Source: Berberis thunbergii
Taxonomy: Eukaryota > Streptophyta > Magnoliopsida > Ranunculales > Berberidaceae
Direction of reading: 5' to 3'
Assembly: GCA_003290165.1 (NCBI GenBank)
Contig: QNQO01007608.1
Location: 1 to 64,000, forward strand
Length of the DNA stretch: 64,000 nucleotides
Shown: piece by piece, positions 44,652 to 58,077 of the stretch
Position numbering within the stretch: the first letter of the stretch is position 1
Layout: each line of letters opens with the position of its first letter
Notes under the pieces: model-generated
What the model was told of the DNA's origin: nothing
Seen by the model: the letters and a program-made list of their open reading frames with translations, nothing else
Database searches by the model: none
Made by a program: the position numbers and the translations under genes

Positions 44652-47600
44652 AATCCTTGGCATTATTGAGAAAACAATTGGAGACCCACCTAAAATTGTT
44701 TTCAATATTTTGGAGGATTAATATTTTTTAGAGTGTTAAAATAAAATCTTATACTATAATTAAAAAATTATAAGCATTATAAAATTCTAAGTAATGAGAC
44801 ATTTTGAAACTGTTGCAATGTCATCTTAAGTGTGTGGTTGTGCATTTTAATAAAAATATTTTATTTTAAGTATGATACGGTGCATGTGCAAAAGACACGA
44901 ACAAGGGTAACATGCAAGAGATACTTCTTATTGTAGGCATCATTTGTAGCCAAAATACACTTGGGACAAACATGAGGTGTTTCTTAATGTCGAATTCATT
45001 CCTTTTTTTTTTTTTGTTAATTTGGTGCAGATTGAATTCCCTATCACATTGGTTGTGTTGATAGGTATTATTAACATTGTTTGCGTTAATGAGTATTGAA
45101 CCATTTTAATGTTAATTTATCTTTATTGTCGTGATATATAATTGAGCAAGTGTTTTAAAAGAAAAATCAACTAAAAATCCATATTTTGACATAGTCGTGA
45201 AGGTACAATGTACTTTGCGGTGGTACCAACAACACGAGTATTATACTAGTGAATACTAGAATTCAGATTAATGCTTTATTATTCATTGCTGACTAGGACA
45301 AACTAAGGATTGGAAATAAAAGATGATTAGGATTGAAAGTTGAAAAATATGTTAAGGGTTGAGATTCATTTCCTACGATGCCATGTTTATAAATATAAAA
45401 CATGTACAAGGGAAAAAAAATTAAAAACAAATTATGAAAAAAGATAGTGGAGAGAGATAATATTGTGTTTTATTTTTCTAACAATGAAAATTATCAAACC
45501 TGTCTACGTAGTTGTTAGATTTTGATAAACTTGGTATCGTTGAAATGTATTTATGAAGATATTTCCAACAAAACCAATGATCAATACAAGCGCTAAAACT
45601 TTAAAACCATATATTTTATTGTTAAAACGTGTAAGTATTTTTAATGAACATTCAAGCAAAAACTCCGAACATTAAATCAGTTCTAATTTTAACTGAGTTT
45701 GACTCTAAAAATATTATATTTTTACAGTAAAATAGGTTTGCACCTAAGAAATGAGTGTACATCATAAGATATGATTTTTTATGTAATTGATTTAGGGCAA
45801 TGGTGGGGATAGGGGTGAGGGTGTCCACTTTAGACAATTTGTATGTTCTACATGGCATAAGTTATCTTTTGGCCACAACTTAAGTGGAAATTGAAAAATC
45901 GATCGCTTCCTTCGTCTTCTCTTCTAAATACCTTGATATCAGCATGCAAAGCACAGACTTTGTTCGAACTCTCTTCCTCCGTCCTTTCTTCTCACTATTT
46001 TCCTCTCACTCCATCTCCTTGGTCGCAATCCATCACCACCCGCCACCGAAACCTCTCCTTCCCCTTTCCCTCTCCCACCACTACTGCCCCTTATTTTTTG
46101 CAACTCACCACCACCCACTGCCAGATCCCCACCCTTCTCTCCAACCACCACCGACTCCCCTTTTCCACCCTTTGTTTGAACTAACCAAATCTGCGACCCC
46201 AAATTCAGATGAGCTGAGGTTCGAGACTCTTAAGTGGATTTGGTTCAGATCTGCTCCAATCAAGCAACGATTCCACCACAACTCAGTTGACCAACTGAAA
46301 AACTGAGTAGAAAGAAGGAGAGAGATAACAGTAGCAGTGACGACGAGCTTCGTGAGCATCTCAACTCCACCACTCTACTCTCAAACTCGCTACCTCTCAA
46401 CACCCCACTCTCAATCTCTCAACCAATGTCGATTCAAGGTATTACAAACCAAACCCTTTTCGCCTCTTTTGTTCATTCATTAATATTAGAATGACAAAAT
46501 TTTTGTCTAGAGAGTTCCCATGTAAGATGCTTATTAGCACCGACGCCTCGAGATGCAATTGAGCTACCAAAAATTGAGACGTCCCCTTCGTCTTCTACTT
46601 CTTTTCAGTCGAGCATTTCTACATGCAATTGGTGTGCGAGGCTTAGAGCTATGGAGTTTATTTGGGAACTAGGGAAGAGAAATAGGTGTATGAAATTGGT
46701 GGAAAAAAATTGGGGAAGAAGTTGGGGAGGAGGAGAAGAAAAAGAAGGCGTGGTGTTCTTCATCTCGGCTCAACAGGTAGGTTCTTTTCCCTTCTCTACA
46801 TTTTTTACCTCATGGGTTTTCTATGAACACTTCATATGTCAAATTCCTTTCCCTGCTGATCCCACTTTCCCCGCCAAAATTTTAAGGAAGGAAGATATAT
46901 GTTTAATCGAAGAAAGAATCTGATTAATTGTGAAATAAGAGATAAACAACTTAATATGAAAGAATAAATCAGATTAATTGAAGAAGTAATCTATTTAATT
47001 GTGAGGAAGATAAAACCCATTGATTAATTGAAGAAGGAGCTGCTGAAAGTGAACTTCGAAAATCTATCCCCATCTATTTATGGGTTAAAAAGTCATATTT
47101 AAGTGTGCTAAAAAAAACATAATGCTTATTGGATCCTTAACATTATGGGGAAAAGAATTGGAGGCCCACCTGATGTTGATTTCAATATTTTGGAGATTAG
47201 CATTTTTAAGAGTGTTAAAATAAAAACTTATACTACAATTAAAAACAAAATTTTATATGCATTATAAAATTCTAAGTAATGCATCGTTTGGAAACTATTG
47301 CATTGTCATCTCATGTGTGTGGTTGAGCATTTTAATAAAAATATTTTAATTTGTGTGTGACATGCAGCATGTGCAGAAGGCACGAACAAGGGTGGCATGC
47401 CAGAGATATTTCTTATGTTGAATCTCTTCCTTCCTATTTTTAGTTAAGTTGACATTTGATGCAGATTGAATTCTTTATCATATTGATTGTGTTGATCGGT
47501 ATTATTAACATTGTGTTTTAATGAGTATTGAACTTTTCTTAAAGTTAATTCATCGTTATTGTTGTAATATACTATTGAGCAAGTGTTTTTAAAAAAATGA

Positions 47601-48829
47601 ACTAAAAACCCATGTTGCAAGTATTTGACAAAGTCGTCAAGGTACAATGTACTTTAAGGTAATGGCAACGACACAAGTATTATACTAGTTTATATTACAA
47701 TTCAGAGTGGCGTTTTACTATTCATTGATGACTAAGACAAACTAAGGATATGAGATAAAGGATGGCTAGGATTGAAAGTTGGGAAATGTGTTGAGGGTTG
47801 ATATTCATTTCATATGATGACATGTTTGTAAATATAAAACATGTAGAAAATCAAAGAAAGTAAAATTGTGAATGCCAAAGATGTGATGGCTCAGTGGTTA
47901 AGCAGTGATGAATGGTATCCCTAGGTCACCTAGTTGTCGGATTTTGGCAAACTTGGTATCGTTGAAATGCATTTTTAAAGATATATCCAACAAAACCAAT
48001 GATCAATACAAGCACTAAAATTTAAAAATATATATTTTATTATTAAAACATGTATGTATTTTTAATGAATATTCAAACAAAGACTCTGAACATTCAATCG
48101 GTTTTAATTTTAACCGATTTTGACTCTAAAAAATTTAATATTTTTATCGTAAAATATGCTTCCAACTAAAAAATAGTTTATATTGTAAAATATGATTTTT
48201 AATTGAGCTGATTGAGGGCAATGGTTAGGATGGTTGATAGGGTATCAACTGTAGACAATCTGCATGTCCTACGTGGCATCAGCGATCTCTTAGCCACAAC
48301 TTATGTGAAAATTGAAAGCCCGATACCTTCCTTCGTCTTATCTGCTCTTTAACTTGATATCAATTTGCTAAGCACATACTCTGTGTGAACTCTCCTCGTC
48401 CATATTTTTTTTATCATTGTCTCCCTATCCCTGATCGTAGTTGATTACTTCCCGCCACCAAAGCTTCTCCCTCTCTTTCCCCTATTCCGCTATTATTGCC
48501 CCCTCTTTCTCGTGACTCACCACCACCCACCGCTGGATCCCCTCCCATCTCTCTGACCACCACTGGCCTCCTCCTTTCCACCCTCTGTTTGAACTCACCA
48601 AATGCACCACCCCCAATTTTGATGAGCAAATAGCTCAAGACTCTTAAGTGAATTTGGTTCAGATTTGCTGCAATCAACAAATGATTCCACCACATCTAAG
48701 TTGACCAACTGAAACTTAGTAGAAAGAAGGAGAGAAATAGCACTAGCAGTGATGGCGAGCTTCATGAGCATCTCAGCTCCACCACTCTACTCTCAAACTA
48801 ACTACCTCTCAAAACTCCACTTTCCATCT

Positions 48830-49331
48830 TGACGATACCTGAAATCATCACCCAATCATGGCCATACATGTGGCTCAAGTCACCATAAATGCTGGAGAGC
48901 TGCTACGAAGGCTTAAGTCGTCATAAATATTGATGGATCGTTATGAAAGAGAAGGAGGTAATTACTCTCATCTTAATGATGGAGGAGACCATTACAATAA
49001 ACATCCCCCTTCATTGCCCCAACCGAGCTTAAGTCCACATACAACTGAATGCAGTCATCAATTCGCTCATTATATAAGGTAAAGAAAAAGGTATGAACAA
49101 AGGACTCAATGGGCTCTCAACTCGGATCTCAACTCGATTCGAGAAAGGTCAATTCGAATATCCTATCTACATGATGCAACTTTAACTGAGTTTTGTCAAA
49201 ATTTATTTCCTTCTTCAAACAAAATTGTTGACTTAAGCATCGAAGTGCCTTCGACAACCAAAAAGGTGATCCTTGGCAGTCTAACATTTGTTTTATAGGT
49301 CAAACTCACAGGACGGTTTTTGGACGCATCA
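48830..49331 (+). repeat. 5' LTR of element E
   Basis: 502 bp. It contains a TATA box (ATTATATAAGG near 49,069), the shared box TGACTTAAGCATCGAAGTG at 49,229-49,247 and the hairpin CAACCAAAAAGGTGATC. It matches 51,875-52,376. Confidence 0.93.
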
Positions 49332-49334
49332 GTT

Positions 49335-49352
49335 TGGCGCCGTCCATGGGGA
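49335..49352 (+). promoter_or_regulatory. Primer-binding site of element E
   Basis: TGGCGCCGTCCATGGGGA starts three bases after the 5' LTR, the same spacing as in element A, and belongs to the same tRNA-Asp-like type. Confidence 0.8.
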
Positions 49353-49363
49353 ACAACCAAATT

Positions 49364-49420
<57 letters not shown>
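49364..49420. repeat. AT dinucleotide microsatellite
   Basis: An uninterrupted run of about 28 TA/AT units just inside element E. Confidence 0.95.
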
Positions 49421-49423
<3 letters not shown>

Positions 49424-49716
49424 ATGCTTGATCACAACTGAGCAACAAGACAGGAAAATGTTACGATAATTCATAGTCGTTTCCAATATCAATGGTAATG
49501 AAAATTCCAATATTCTATTTGGATTATAATGACTAAGATTGTGACTTGTGAATTAGACAAGTAATCTAGGTACATCTGAATATCATGACGCATAACTATA
49601 CATTTCATCAAAAGAGCACTAACACCATTGGTAAAGGCACTCCTTAGAAAACCTCAAGTTGTGTGTTTGAATCCGGTTAACAACATTAATTATTATTAGT
49701 TTATAGTTATGTTGGT

Positions 49717-50985
49717 TGTTCTAGTTTTTTGGACTTTTAATGCCTACTTTTTCACAAAATCGACAATTTAGATATTGTAGTTGATGAAATGACTAATTTG
49801 TGTCTACTTTAATAATGAACAAGGATTATTTCATTAACCCATGTTAAATCATAAACTTATAGGACACATTTACCCTTTGTAAACAAATAGAAAACCTAAT
49901 TTTATACTTTTGTGACCAACAATGACTCTTTTATTAATGATTCTAAATTTTATTTTTTTGTTAATTTTTTTAACCCTTAACCCCTCCCACCCCATTAATG
50001 ATTATTGTTTTTTTGTTATGTTTTTTTAATATTATCTTGTTCTTTAATTGTAGTTTGAGAAATTATTTTATTACATTTGTTAACTACAAATGGCTACATT
50101 AATATTTCATGTTAGTATTTCTTTTATTCGTAAATGTTTTGTCACTCTGAATATGTTTGATTTGACTGGTTTTGAAGGTATATCTAAGTTAGAAGAGCAA
50201 ATTTTGTTGTTGTTTCAATTAATGGTTGCTTCAATTCCCTGTCACTATTTAGTTTTACATGGAATTATCTTTTTCAATATTGATTCCCATATTACCTCTG
50301 AGGCTATGATCATGCTCTGTGGCAGATAGCTTGTGACAAATAATAAAATATATTACTTTACAGGTACCCGTGCATTGAAGAATAGGAAATCAAATTTCGA
50401 TGGTTGAAAATTGATTTTATTAACTACATTATGGAATAAGAAGCAATGATAATTAAAACCAAATTTCTAATCATCATTAAGAAAGGTAATGCATGGGTAC
50501 CTGTAAACTTTTCTAATCAAATTGATTTTATTAAAGAATGAAAACCAAATTTTAATCATCATTAACTACATTATGAAAAGTTTACCAAACCTTAGCTTAA
50601 TAATTTGCTTAACTTGTTAGTCAATGAAAACTTGTAAAAACTTATAATTGGTGACTCATAATTAGAATCATTAATATCAATACCTACCAGGGGCATGAGG
50701 TGGGAGGGGGTTAAGGGTAAAAAAAATAAAATAAAAATAAAATTAGAATTATTAATAAAAAAAAGTCCTTGTTGGTTATAAAAGTATAAAATTAGGATTT
50801 CTATTTGTTTTGGAAGGGTAAAGATGTCCTATAATTTTATGAGTTAACAATTAAAGAGTTATTGTTGGTTATAAAAGTATAAAACTAGGCACAAATTAGC
50901 AATTACATCAACTACGATATCTAAATGGTTTATTTTGTGAAGAAGTAAGCCTTAAAAGTCATTTTCCCTAAAAAACTTTAGAGAA
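49717..50985. mobile_element. Inverted-repeat DNA element nested in E
   Basis: The segment from about 49,717 to 50,010 recurs inverted at about 50,690-50,985. Matching blocks include TTTAGATATTGTAGTTGATG, CCTAATTTTATACTTTTGTG and TTAACCCTTAACCCCTCCCACC with their complements. The loop holds an 80-codon open frame (50,090-50,326) without recognisable domains. The left end seems slightly deleted, so no target duplication was fixed. MULE-like is the likely class. Confidence 0.6.
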
Positions 50986-50999
50986 TGAGTCTAGTGGAT

Positions 51000-51820
51000 G
51001 GGCCCGAGTAGAAGCTAGCCCGTGGAGAACGAATCCAAATAAAAAATGATTTCGGAGGATGACCTAGCCCGTAAAGGACGAACTCGAAAAGAAAAAATCT
51101 GGAGAACGGGCCCGAGTAGAAGCTAGCCCGTGGAGCACGAATCTGAATGAAAAACAAATCCGGTGAACGAGTCTGAAGGACGGGCCTGATTAGAAGCTAG
51201 CTCGTAGAGGATGAACTCGGATAAAAAATGAAATCCGAAGGATGATCTCGGCTAGAAGCTAGCTCGTGGAGGATGACCCCGAATGAAAAAAGGATAAACT
51301 CGACTAGAAGCTGACCCAAATGGAGATGAACCTAACATAGAGGCATATGCGACATTGACGGGAGATTGTTCCGGCATGAAACATATCTGACAGGCCCGAG
51401 TATAATCAGGTTCATTAGGAGATGAATCTGACAAGGATCAAGTCCGCATGCCAGACTAGTCAAACTGACTTCACCTGGCTCTGAATCATGCAGTTTGATC
51501 GCGCTGACTTCATCTAGTCTGGACTCATGAAACTGACTACGAAGAATACTTCACCTAGTAAAAGCAACTGACTACGATGTCACAGACGACATCTGGTCTG
51601 AACTCATGGAATTCACCTAGTAACGGACTTGCGTAGTCAACTACGATACGACATATGGTTAGAACTCACGAAGTCCGAGTACAATAACTCGTCACAAAAA
51701 AATTTCGTCTGGTCAGAATTCATGCAGCCTGAATCTGATGATTTCATTCGGTCCAAACTCACGTAGTCCAACCCCGATGACTTGTCACACTGACTTCAAA
51801 GAACAAATAAATAAAACTTT
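51000..51820 (+). repeat. Degenerate short tandem repeats in the 3' part of E
   Basis: At 51,000-51,320 the block GAAGCTAGCCCGTGGAG and variants recurs about every 60-130 bp with CCCGAGTA before it. At 51,430-51,800 a second family with GACTTCACCTGG, CTGGTCTGAACTCATG and CAACTACGA follows. Neither is coding. Confidence 0.65.
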
Positions 51821-51874
51821 CATTAAAAAATTAGTGGCCATGCAAACGAGCCCACGAACTAAGGGGGGAGTAGC

Positions 51875-52376
51875 TGATGATACATGAAATCGTTACCCGA
51901 TCTTAGCCATACATGTGGCTCAAGTCACCATAAATGCTGGAGAGCTGTTACGAAGGCTTAAGTCATCATAAATATTGATGGACCTACGAATGAGATGGAG
52001 GGAATCACTCCCATCTAAATGAAGGAGGATACCATTACAATAAACGCCCATCTTCATTGCGCCAACCGAGCTTAAGTCACTCACACAACTGAATTTAGTT
52101 ATCAATTCACTCATTATATAAGATAAATAAAAGGTATGAACAGGGGACTCAATGGGCTATCAAATCGAATCTCAACTCGATTCGAGAGAGGTTGATTCGA
52201 TTATCCTATTTACACGATGCAACTTTAACTGAGTTTTGTCTAGATTTACTTCCTTCGTCAAAAAGAGTTCCTGATTTAAGCATCGGAGTGCCTTCGGCTA
52301 CAAATAGGTGGTCCTTGGTAGTCTGACATTTTTTTTGCAGGTGAAACTCACAGGAGGACGATTTTTGGATGTATCA
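51875..52376 (+). repeat. 3' LTR of element E
   Basis: 502 bp, TGATGATAC...GTATCA. It carries the shared box TGATTTAAGCATCGGAGTG at 52,272-52,290. It differs from the 5' LTR by scattered substitutions and small compensating indels. Confidence 0.93.
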
Positions 52377-55334
52377 CATCTCTTAACCAATGTCAATTCA
52401 AGGAATTAGAAACCAAACCCTTTTCTCCGATTTTGTTCATTCATTAGTGTTAGAATGACAAAAATTTTGTGCAGAGGATTCCCCTGTAAGATGTTCATCA
52501 ACACCAATGCCTCGAGATGCAATTGTGCTACCGGAAATTGAGATGTCCCCTTCATCTTTTACTTATTCATAATCGAACATTTCTATGTACAATCGGTTTG
52601 TCGGGTTTGAAATGGTGGGGTTTATATGGGACTACGGCAAAGAAATTGGTGAAAAAATTTGGGGAGGCAGTGGGGAAAGAGGAGAAGAAGAAGAAAAGGA
52701 AGGTGTGGTGTTCTTCATCTGGGCTGAATATGTACTTTCTCTTCCATTCTCTACATCTTCTTCCTCATGTGTTTTATCTAACACTTCATGTGTCAAATTT
52801 CTCTCCCCGCTCCTTCCACTTTCCCCATTGAAATTTTAAGAAAGGAAGAGATCTGATTAATTGAAAAAAGAATTTGATTAATTGCGAGGATGAAAAAAAT
52901 AATGAATTTGAAAAAAAATATATCTGATTAACTGAAGAAGAAATCTGATTAATTGTTAGGATGAGAAAAACCACTGAATATGAAAGAATAGACGTGATTA
53001 ATTGAAGAATGAATTTAATATAATGTGAGGAAGAGAAAACCCACTGATTAATTGAAGAAAGAACTAGTGAAAGTGAACTTTGAAAATATATCCCCATCTG
53101 TTTATGGGTGAAGAAAGCCATATTTAAGTGTGTTAAAATAAAAAAGCCAATGGTTATTGGATCCTTGGCATCATGGAGAAAAGAATTAGAGGCCCACCGG
53201 ATTTCGATTTCAATATTTTGGAGGATTAGCGGTTTTAAGAGTATTAAAATAAAATCTTAGACTACAATAAAAAATTATTATATACATTATAAAATTCTAA
53301 GTAATGCAACTTTTGGAAACTATTGCATTGTCATCTCAAGTATGTGGTTGTGCGTTTTAATAAAAATATTTTATTTTGTGTGTGACACTGTGCATATGCA
53401 TAAGGCACGAACAAGGGTAGCATGCGTGAGACATTTTTTAATGTTGGCATCAGTTGCAGCCAAAATCACTTAGGACAAACTTGAGATATCTCTTAATGTT
53501 AAATCCATCCCTTCTTATTTTTAGTTAAGTTGACATTTGTTGCGGATTGAATTCCTTATCACATTGGTTATGTTGATCGATATTATTAACATTATTGGCG
53601 CTAATGTGTATTGAACCTTTTTTTAATGTTAATCAATTGTAATTGTTGTAATATACAATTGAGCAAGTGTTTTTTTAAAAATCAGCTAAAAACCCATGTT
53701 GCAATTATTTGACATAGTTGTGAAGGTAATATGTACTTTGCGGTAGTACCAACGACACAAGTATTGTACTAGTTTATATTAGATTCAGAGTGGTGCTTTA
53801 CTATTCTTTGCTAACTAGGACAAACTAAGGATTGAAAATAAAGATGGCTAGGATTGAAAGTTGGGAAATGTGTACGTTGAGGGTTGAGATATATTTCATA
53901 CAATGCATGTTTATAAATATAAAACATGTAGAAGGCAAAGAAAATGAAAAAAATGCGAAAAAATGTTAGTGAAATGTACATGTGGCAGAGGGAGAAAGTA
54001 TTATGTTTTCTTTTTCCAACAATGAAAATTATCATATTTGTTTACGTCTTGTCAGATTTTTGTAAACTTGGTATCTTTGAAATGCATTTTTTGAAGATCA
54101 TTTCAACAAAACCAATGCTCAATACAAGCGCTAAAATTTAAAAAATATAAAACTGTAAGTATTTTTAATGAATATTCAAACAAAGATTCCGAACATTAAA
54201 TTGGTTCTAATTTTAACCGAGTTTGACTTACAAAAAATTATGTTTTTACCATAAAATAGGCTTGAGACAAAACAATGAGTTTACCTCATAAAATATGATT
54301 TATTTTATGGAACTGATTGAGGTCAAAGGTGGGGATGGTGGTGACGGTGTCCATTTTAAACAGTCAGTATGTTCTAAGTGGCATTAGTTATTTTTTTGCC
54401 ACAACTAAAGTGAAAATTGAAAGCTCGATAGCTTCCTTCGTCTTCTTTTCTCTTTACCTTGATATCAATTTGCTAAGCACAGGCTCTGTGCGAACTCTCC
54501 TCATCCGTCCTATCTTCTCACTCTCTTATCTCATTCCATCTCCCTGACCGCAGTCCATCACTGCCCGCCATCTCCTTCCCCTATCCCACTACTATTGCCC
54601 CCTATTTCCTGTGATTCACCACCACCCGCTGCCAGATCCCCTCTTCTCTCTCCAACCACCACTGGCTCCCCCCTTTCCTCCGTCTGTTTGAAGTCACCAA
54701 ACCCACCACCCCCAATTCACATGAGCTAGGGTTCTAGAGTCTTAAGTGGAGTTGGTTTGGATTTGTTGTAATCAACCAACGATTCCACCACGGTTTAGCT
54801 TACCAATTGAAATTGAATGGAAAGAAAGAAAGAGATAACAATAGCAGTGACAATGAGCTTTGTGAGCATCTCAGCTCATTCATTCTACTCTCAAACTTAC
54901 TACCTCTCACCTCCCCACTCTCAATCCTCAACCAATGTCGATTTAAGGTATTACAAACCAAACTCTTTTCTCATCATTTGTTCATTAATTAATGTTAGAA
55001 TGACCAAAAATTTTAGCAGAGATTTCCCCTATAAGATGATCATCAACACAGATGCCTCGAGATGCAATTGAGCAACCAGAAATTGAGACGTCCCTTTCGT
55101 CTTCTACTTTTTTTTCAGTTTTGCATTTCTACATATAATTGGTGTGCAGGGCTTGGAGTTGTGGGGTTTATTTGGGGACTAAGGAATAGAAATAGGTAGA
55201 AATAAATTGGTGAGGAAGTTGGGGAGGAGGAGAAAATAAAGAAGAAGGCGTGGTGTTCTTCATCTCGGCTCAACAGGTACGTTTTCTTCCCTTCTCTACA
55301 TCTTCTTCCTCATGGGTTTTCTTTAAACACTTTA

Positions 55335-55944
55335 TGCAGATGCAAATTTTCGTCGGATCACGTGCTAATCACGCGGAGCAATCTGCATAAGATAGAATCA
55401 CATGCTGATCACGTGGAGTAATCTAAATAAGATAGAAGTTAATTCTTGACACCGGCGTGGTGTCTGCCACAGGGACTCTGATGCCAAAGTTAGAACAATG
55501 TCTTCAAAAAAATGTTTGTCTCTATATTTGGAGAGAGAATTCTAAATCAAGAAAGAGTTACCTCCAGATGGATTTGTGTTTGACTATTTATAGAGGCAGA
55601 ATGATAAACTGTTGGCTGATGAGTGAGATACGTGGCAGATGAGTGAGTCGTCTGTTTGAAGGTAGTTGTAACTTCTCTTCGGTAGTTGTAACTTCTCTCA
55701 GGTAGTTGTAACCTTCTGTTGGCGCCTCTCTAGCAAGCTTGTGTACTCAGTTGAGAATGGTAGTCAGCGCTGAACACTACTCCTCTGCTGAGAAAATAGT
55801 TTTTTGCTGAGCTGTACTGGGCCCAGACTTGTGCTTCATTGGGCCCAAACTTGGGCTTTTTCTTTTTGTGACTTTCATGGGTAATTTCCCAAATCTTTGG
55901 GCTTCCTTATCCTGTAGGGCCAAGGATTATTTTTGGATTCCACA
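55335..55944 (-). repeat. 3' LTR of element F
   Basis: 610 bp, about 100 bp shorter than its partner because it has fewer copies of GATGAGTGAGACACGTGGCA and of TAGTTGTAACTTCTCT, and lacks a short segment near the CA end. It carries the shared box (GACTCTGATGCCAAAGTTAG) at 55,474-55,493. Confidence 0.9.
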
Positions 55945-57020
55945 AATGCCCCTCATCTCCTTTGCCCCAAATCTTTGAGCTGATTGTTTTTTTTCCCTTC
56001 TTAAAAGCACGGGAGATGTATTTTCACTGAGGAGCCCCGCCAAAAATAGAAGTAGAATGCCCCTGATCTTGCTGATTTATCTGTCTCTATTGATACACGT
56101 AAATAATTTGCATATCTCTATGTTGTTGTTGAAATGTAGTCTGCCGAAGAAAAAATTATCTGCATGTAGAGGCTTTTGCTGCAGATGAGACGATCTACCG
56201 GATGACTCATACATAGTCATTTCATGGGCTCTTGGACTTTGTCTAAATAGAGGATCATCCTTAGGTGAATAAAACAAGTCATGCTCTGGCATCCTGGTGA
56301 TTTGACGACCCATCCACCTATAAATGTCACATATCTTTAAGTTGACCTGCCAATGTTTCAGCATGAATTGAGGAGTCTTCATTATTGAAGGACGCGACCC
56401 TGATCTATTGGTTGACTTTGTTTCCCCGGTTAAGAAGGGAGTGAATTCTACTATGAAATTTGCTAAGGCTTGAGCCTTTATAGTTGTCCTCGGCCGGTCG
56501 ATTTTGTTGAAGGTCGCGACACTGATCTGCTAGCTGACTTTGTTTCCCTGATTTAGAAGATAATGAATTATGCTAAAGCTTGAGCCTTTGAAGTTGTCCT
56601 CAGCCAGTAGATCAAGTCTTATTGGCTCAACTCTATCGCTCATTTCATATGTTTTTGACAAGCATCCGGGAGGAAGTTGTGCCCCCAATTCTTCGCTGAT
56701 GAGAATTGAGCTAACTGTTATAGTTGAAATTGCCAAGTAAATGTATAGGTCATCTCCTGGATTTGTCTGCTGATCTACTCAATTGTCGATCCAAAGTTGC
56801 TGCTCTAATAGTGAGACTTTGAATTTCTTTTGGAGTTGATGGTGACTTCATGTCAAGTAGTGGTCTTATTTGCTTTTATGATTCCCAAACTTTGTGTATG
56901 TTTGTTTGTCTGCTGACTTGTGAGTTTCCAATATGCTTAACTAAGAATTTAAGCATAACTTGAGAAAATTAATCATGGATTTAAATCTATTTATCTTGGA
57001 AATTGCACGGAAATATTGAG

Positions 57021-57650
57021 TGATCTGCTAACCATTTGACAAAACTTAAAGAGATTTAAGTAGTCCGGAGTAAGATGATTCTATGCTCAGTGATTGATTA
57101 ATTGAATTACCCATTCACGAAAAGTGACATCCTTTACTGAGGCATTTGGTTTGTGTGGTCTGCTGATCACTTGACTAAACTTAAAATAGATTTAAGTAGT
57201 CTCGAGTAAGATGCTTTTATGCATTGAATTACCCACTCACTGATAGTGTCATCCTCTATTGAGGCATTTTACTTGTGTGGTCTACTGACCACTTGACTAA
57301 CTTAAACGGATTTGAGCAGTCTTGAGTAAGATGTTTTTAAACATTGAATTACCTATTCACTGAGAGTGTCATCCTCTACTGAGGTGTGATCCTCTATTGA
57401 GGCATTTTTCTTGTGTGGTTTATTGATCACTTAACTAAACTTAAACGGATTTAAGCAGTCTTGAATAAGATGCTTTTATGCATTGAATTACCCACTTATG
57501 AAAAGTGTCATCCTCTACCGAGGCATTTTGCTTGTGTGGTCTGCTGACCAATTGACTAAACTTAAACGGATTTAAGTAATCTTGAGTAAGATGCTTTTAT
57601 GCATTGAATTACCCACTCATGTAGAGTGCCATCATCTACTGAGGTGTACA
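57021..57650 (+). repeat. Five ~120-bp tandem repeats in element F
   Basis: Each unit has GGTCTGCTGATCACTTGACT, AACTTAAACGGATTTAAG, CTTGAGTAAGATGCTTTTATG, AATTACCCACTCA and GTGTCATCCTCTA, with period roughly 117-140 bp. One unit holds an extra 19-bp internal duplication (CCTCTACTGAGG/CCTCTATTGAGG). Non-coding. Confidence 0.85.
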
Positions 57651-58077
57651 TAAATATTTGTAATTTTGAATGTCTTCTGTTGTATGACATGTAGAACGAA
57701 TTCTCATATTTCTCTAATTCAACTGAGGAAGGTGTGTTTTTTGCTGAAAAACAAAACAATGTGTCATCTGCTATGTATGGTATATGTAAATATTTGTTCA
57801 AATCTTTTCTTTGCAGATTTTTTTTCATTGATGGTGGTCTCTTTGGCCAAGGTTGGTTCTTCTCGTGGAGAATATGATTGACCGAAACGGAGAACACTAT
57901 GTATGTTCTACCGGATGAGGAGTCTCTTGTTGAAGAGATAAAAGACAATAAACAAATAAAATACAACCAAGTTTTTCTTACATGTACATTGCATTTTTTT
58001 TCTAAGAAGTTAAAAATGAAAAAGCTAGGACGCCTCAACTTCAATCTACTTTGTGAAATGGTTGGTTGCCACAATCA

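Larger units (their letters stand above)
48830..52376 (+). mobile_element. LTR retrotransposon E, non-coding
   Basis: 3,547 bp, flanked by CATCT (48,825-48,829 and 52,377-52,381). Both LTRs are 502 bp and begin TGACGATAC or TGATGATAC and end GCATCA or GTATCA. The primer site and the purine tract AAGGGGGGAGTAGC before 51,875 give plus orientation. The interior (49,332-51,874) has no protein motif: an AT microsatellite, an inverted-repeat insertion and degenerate short repeats. It resembles the non-coding class of large or small LTR derivatives, mobilised in trans. It splits the second unit of the 2.475-kb array. Confidence 0.93.

Noticed and set aside
45884..46303. 140-codon frame rich in His, Pro and Leu in unit 1 of the tandem array
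   Set aside because: The corresponding positions in units 2 and 3 (about 48,330-48,720 and 54,430-54,830) have stops and shifts, so it is not under coding constraint.
50090..50329. 80-codon frame in the loop of the inverted-repeat element in E
   Set aside because: No domain is recognised, and it lies in AT-rich non-coding transposon sequence.
57021..57650. CRISPR-like regular repeat
   Set aside because: Units of ~120 bp are contiguous without unique spacers, in a plant retrotransposon.
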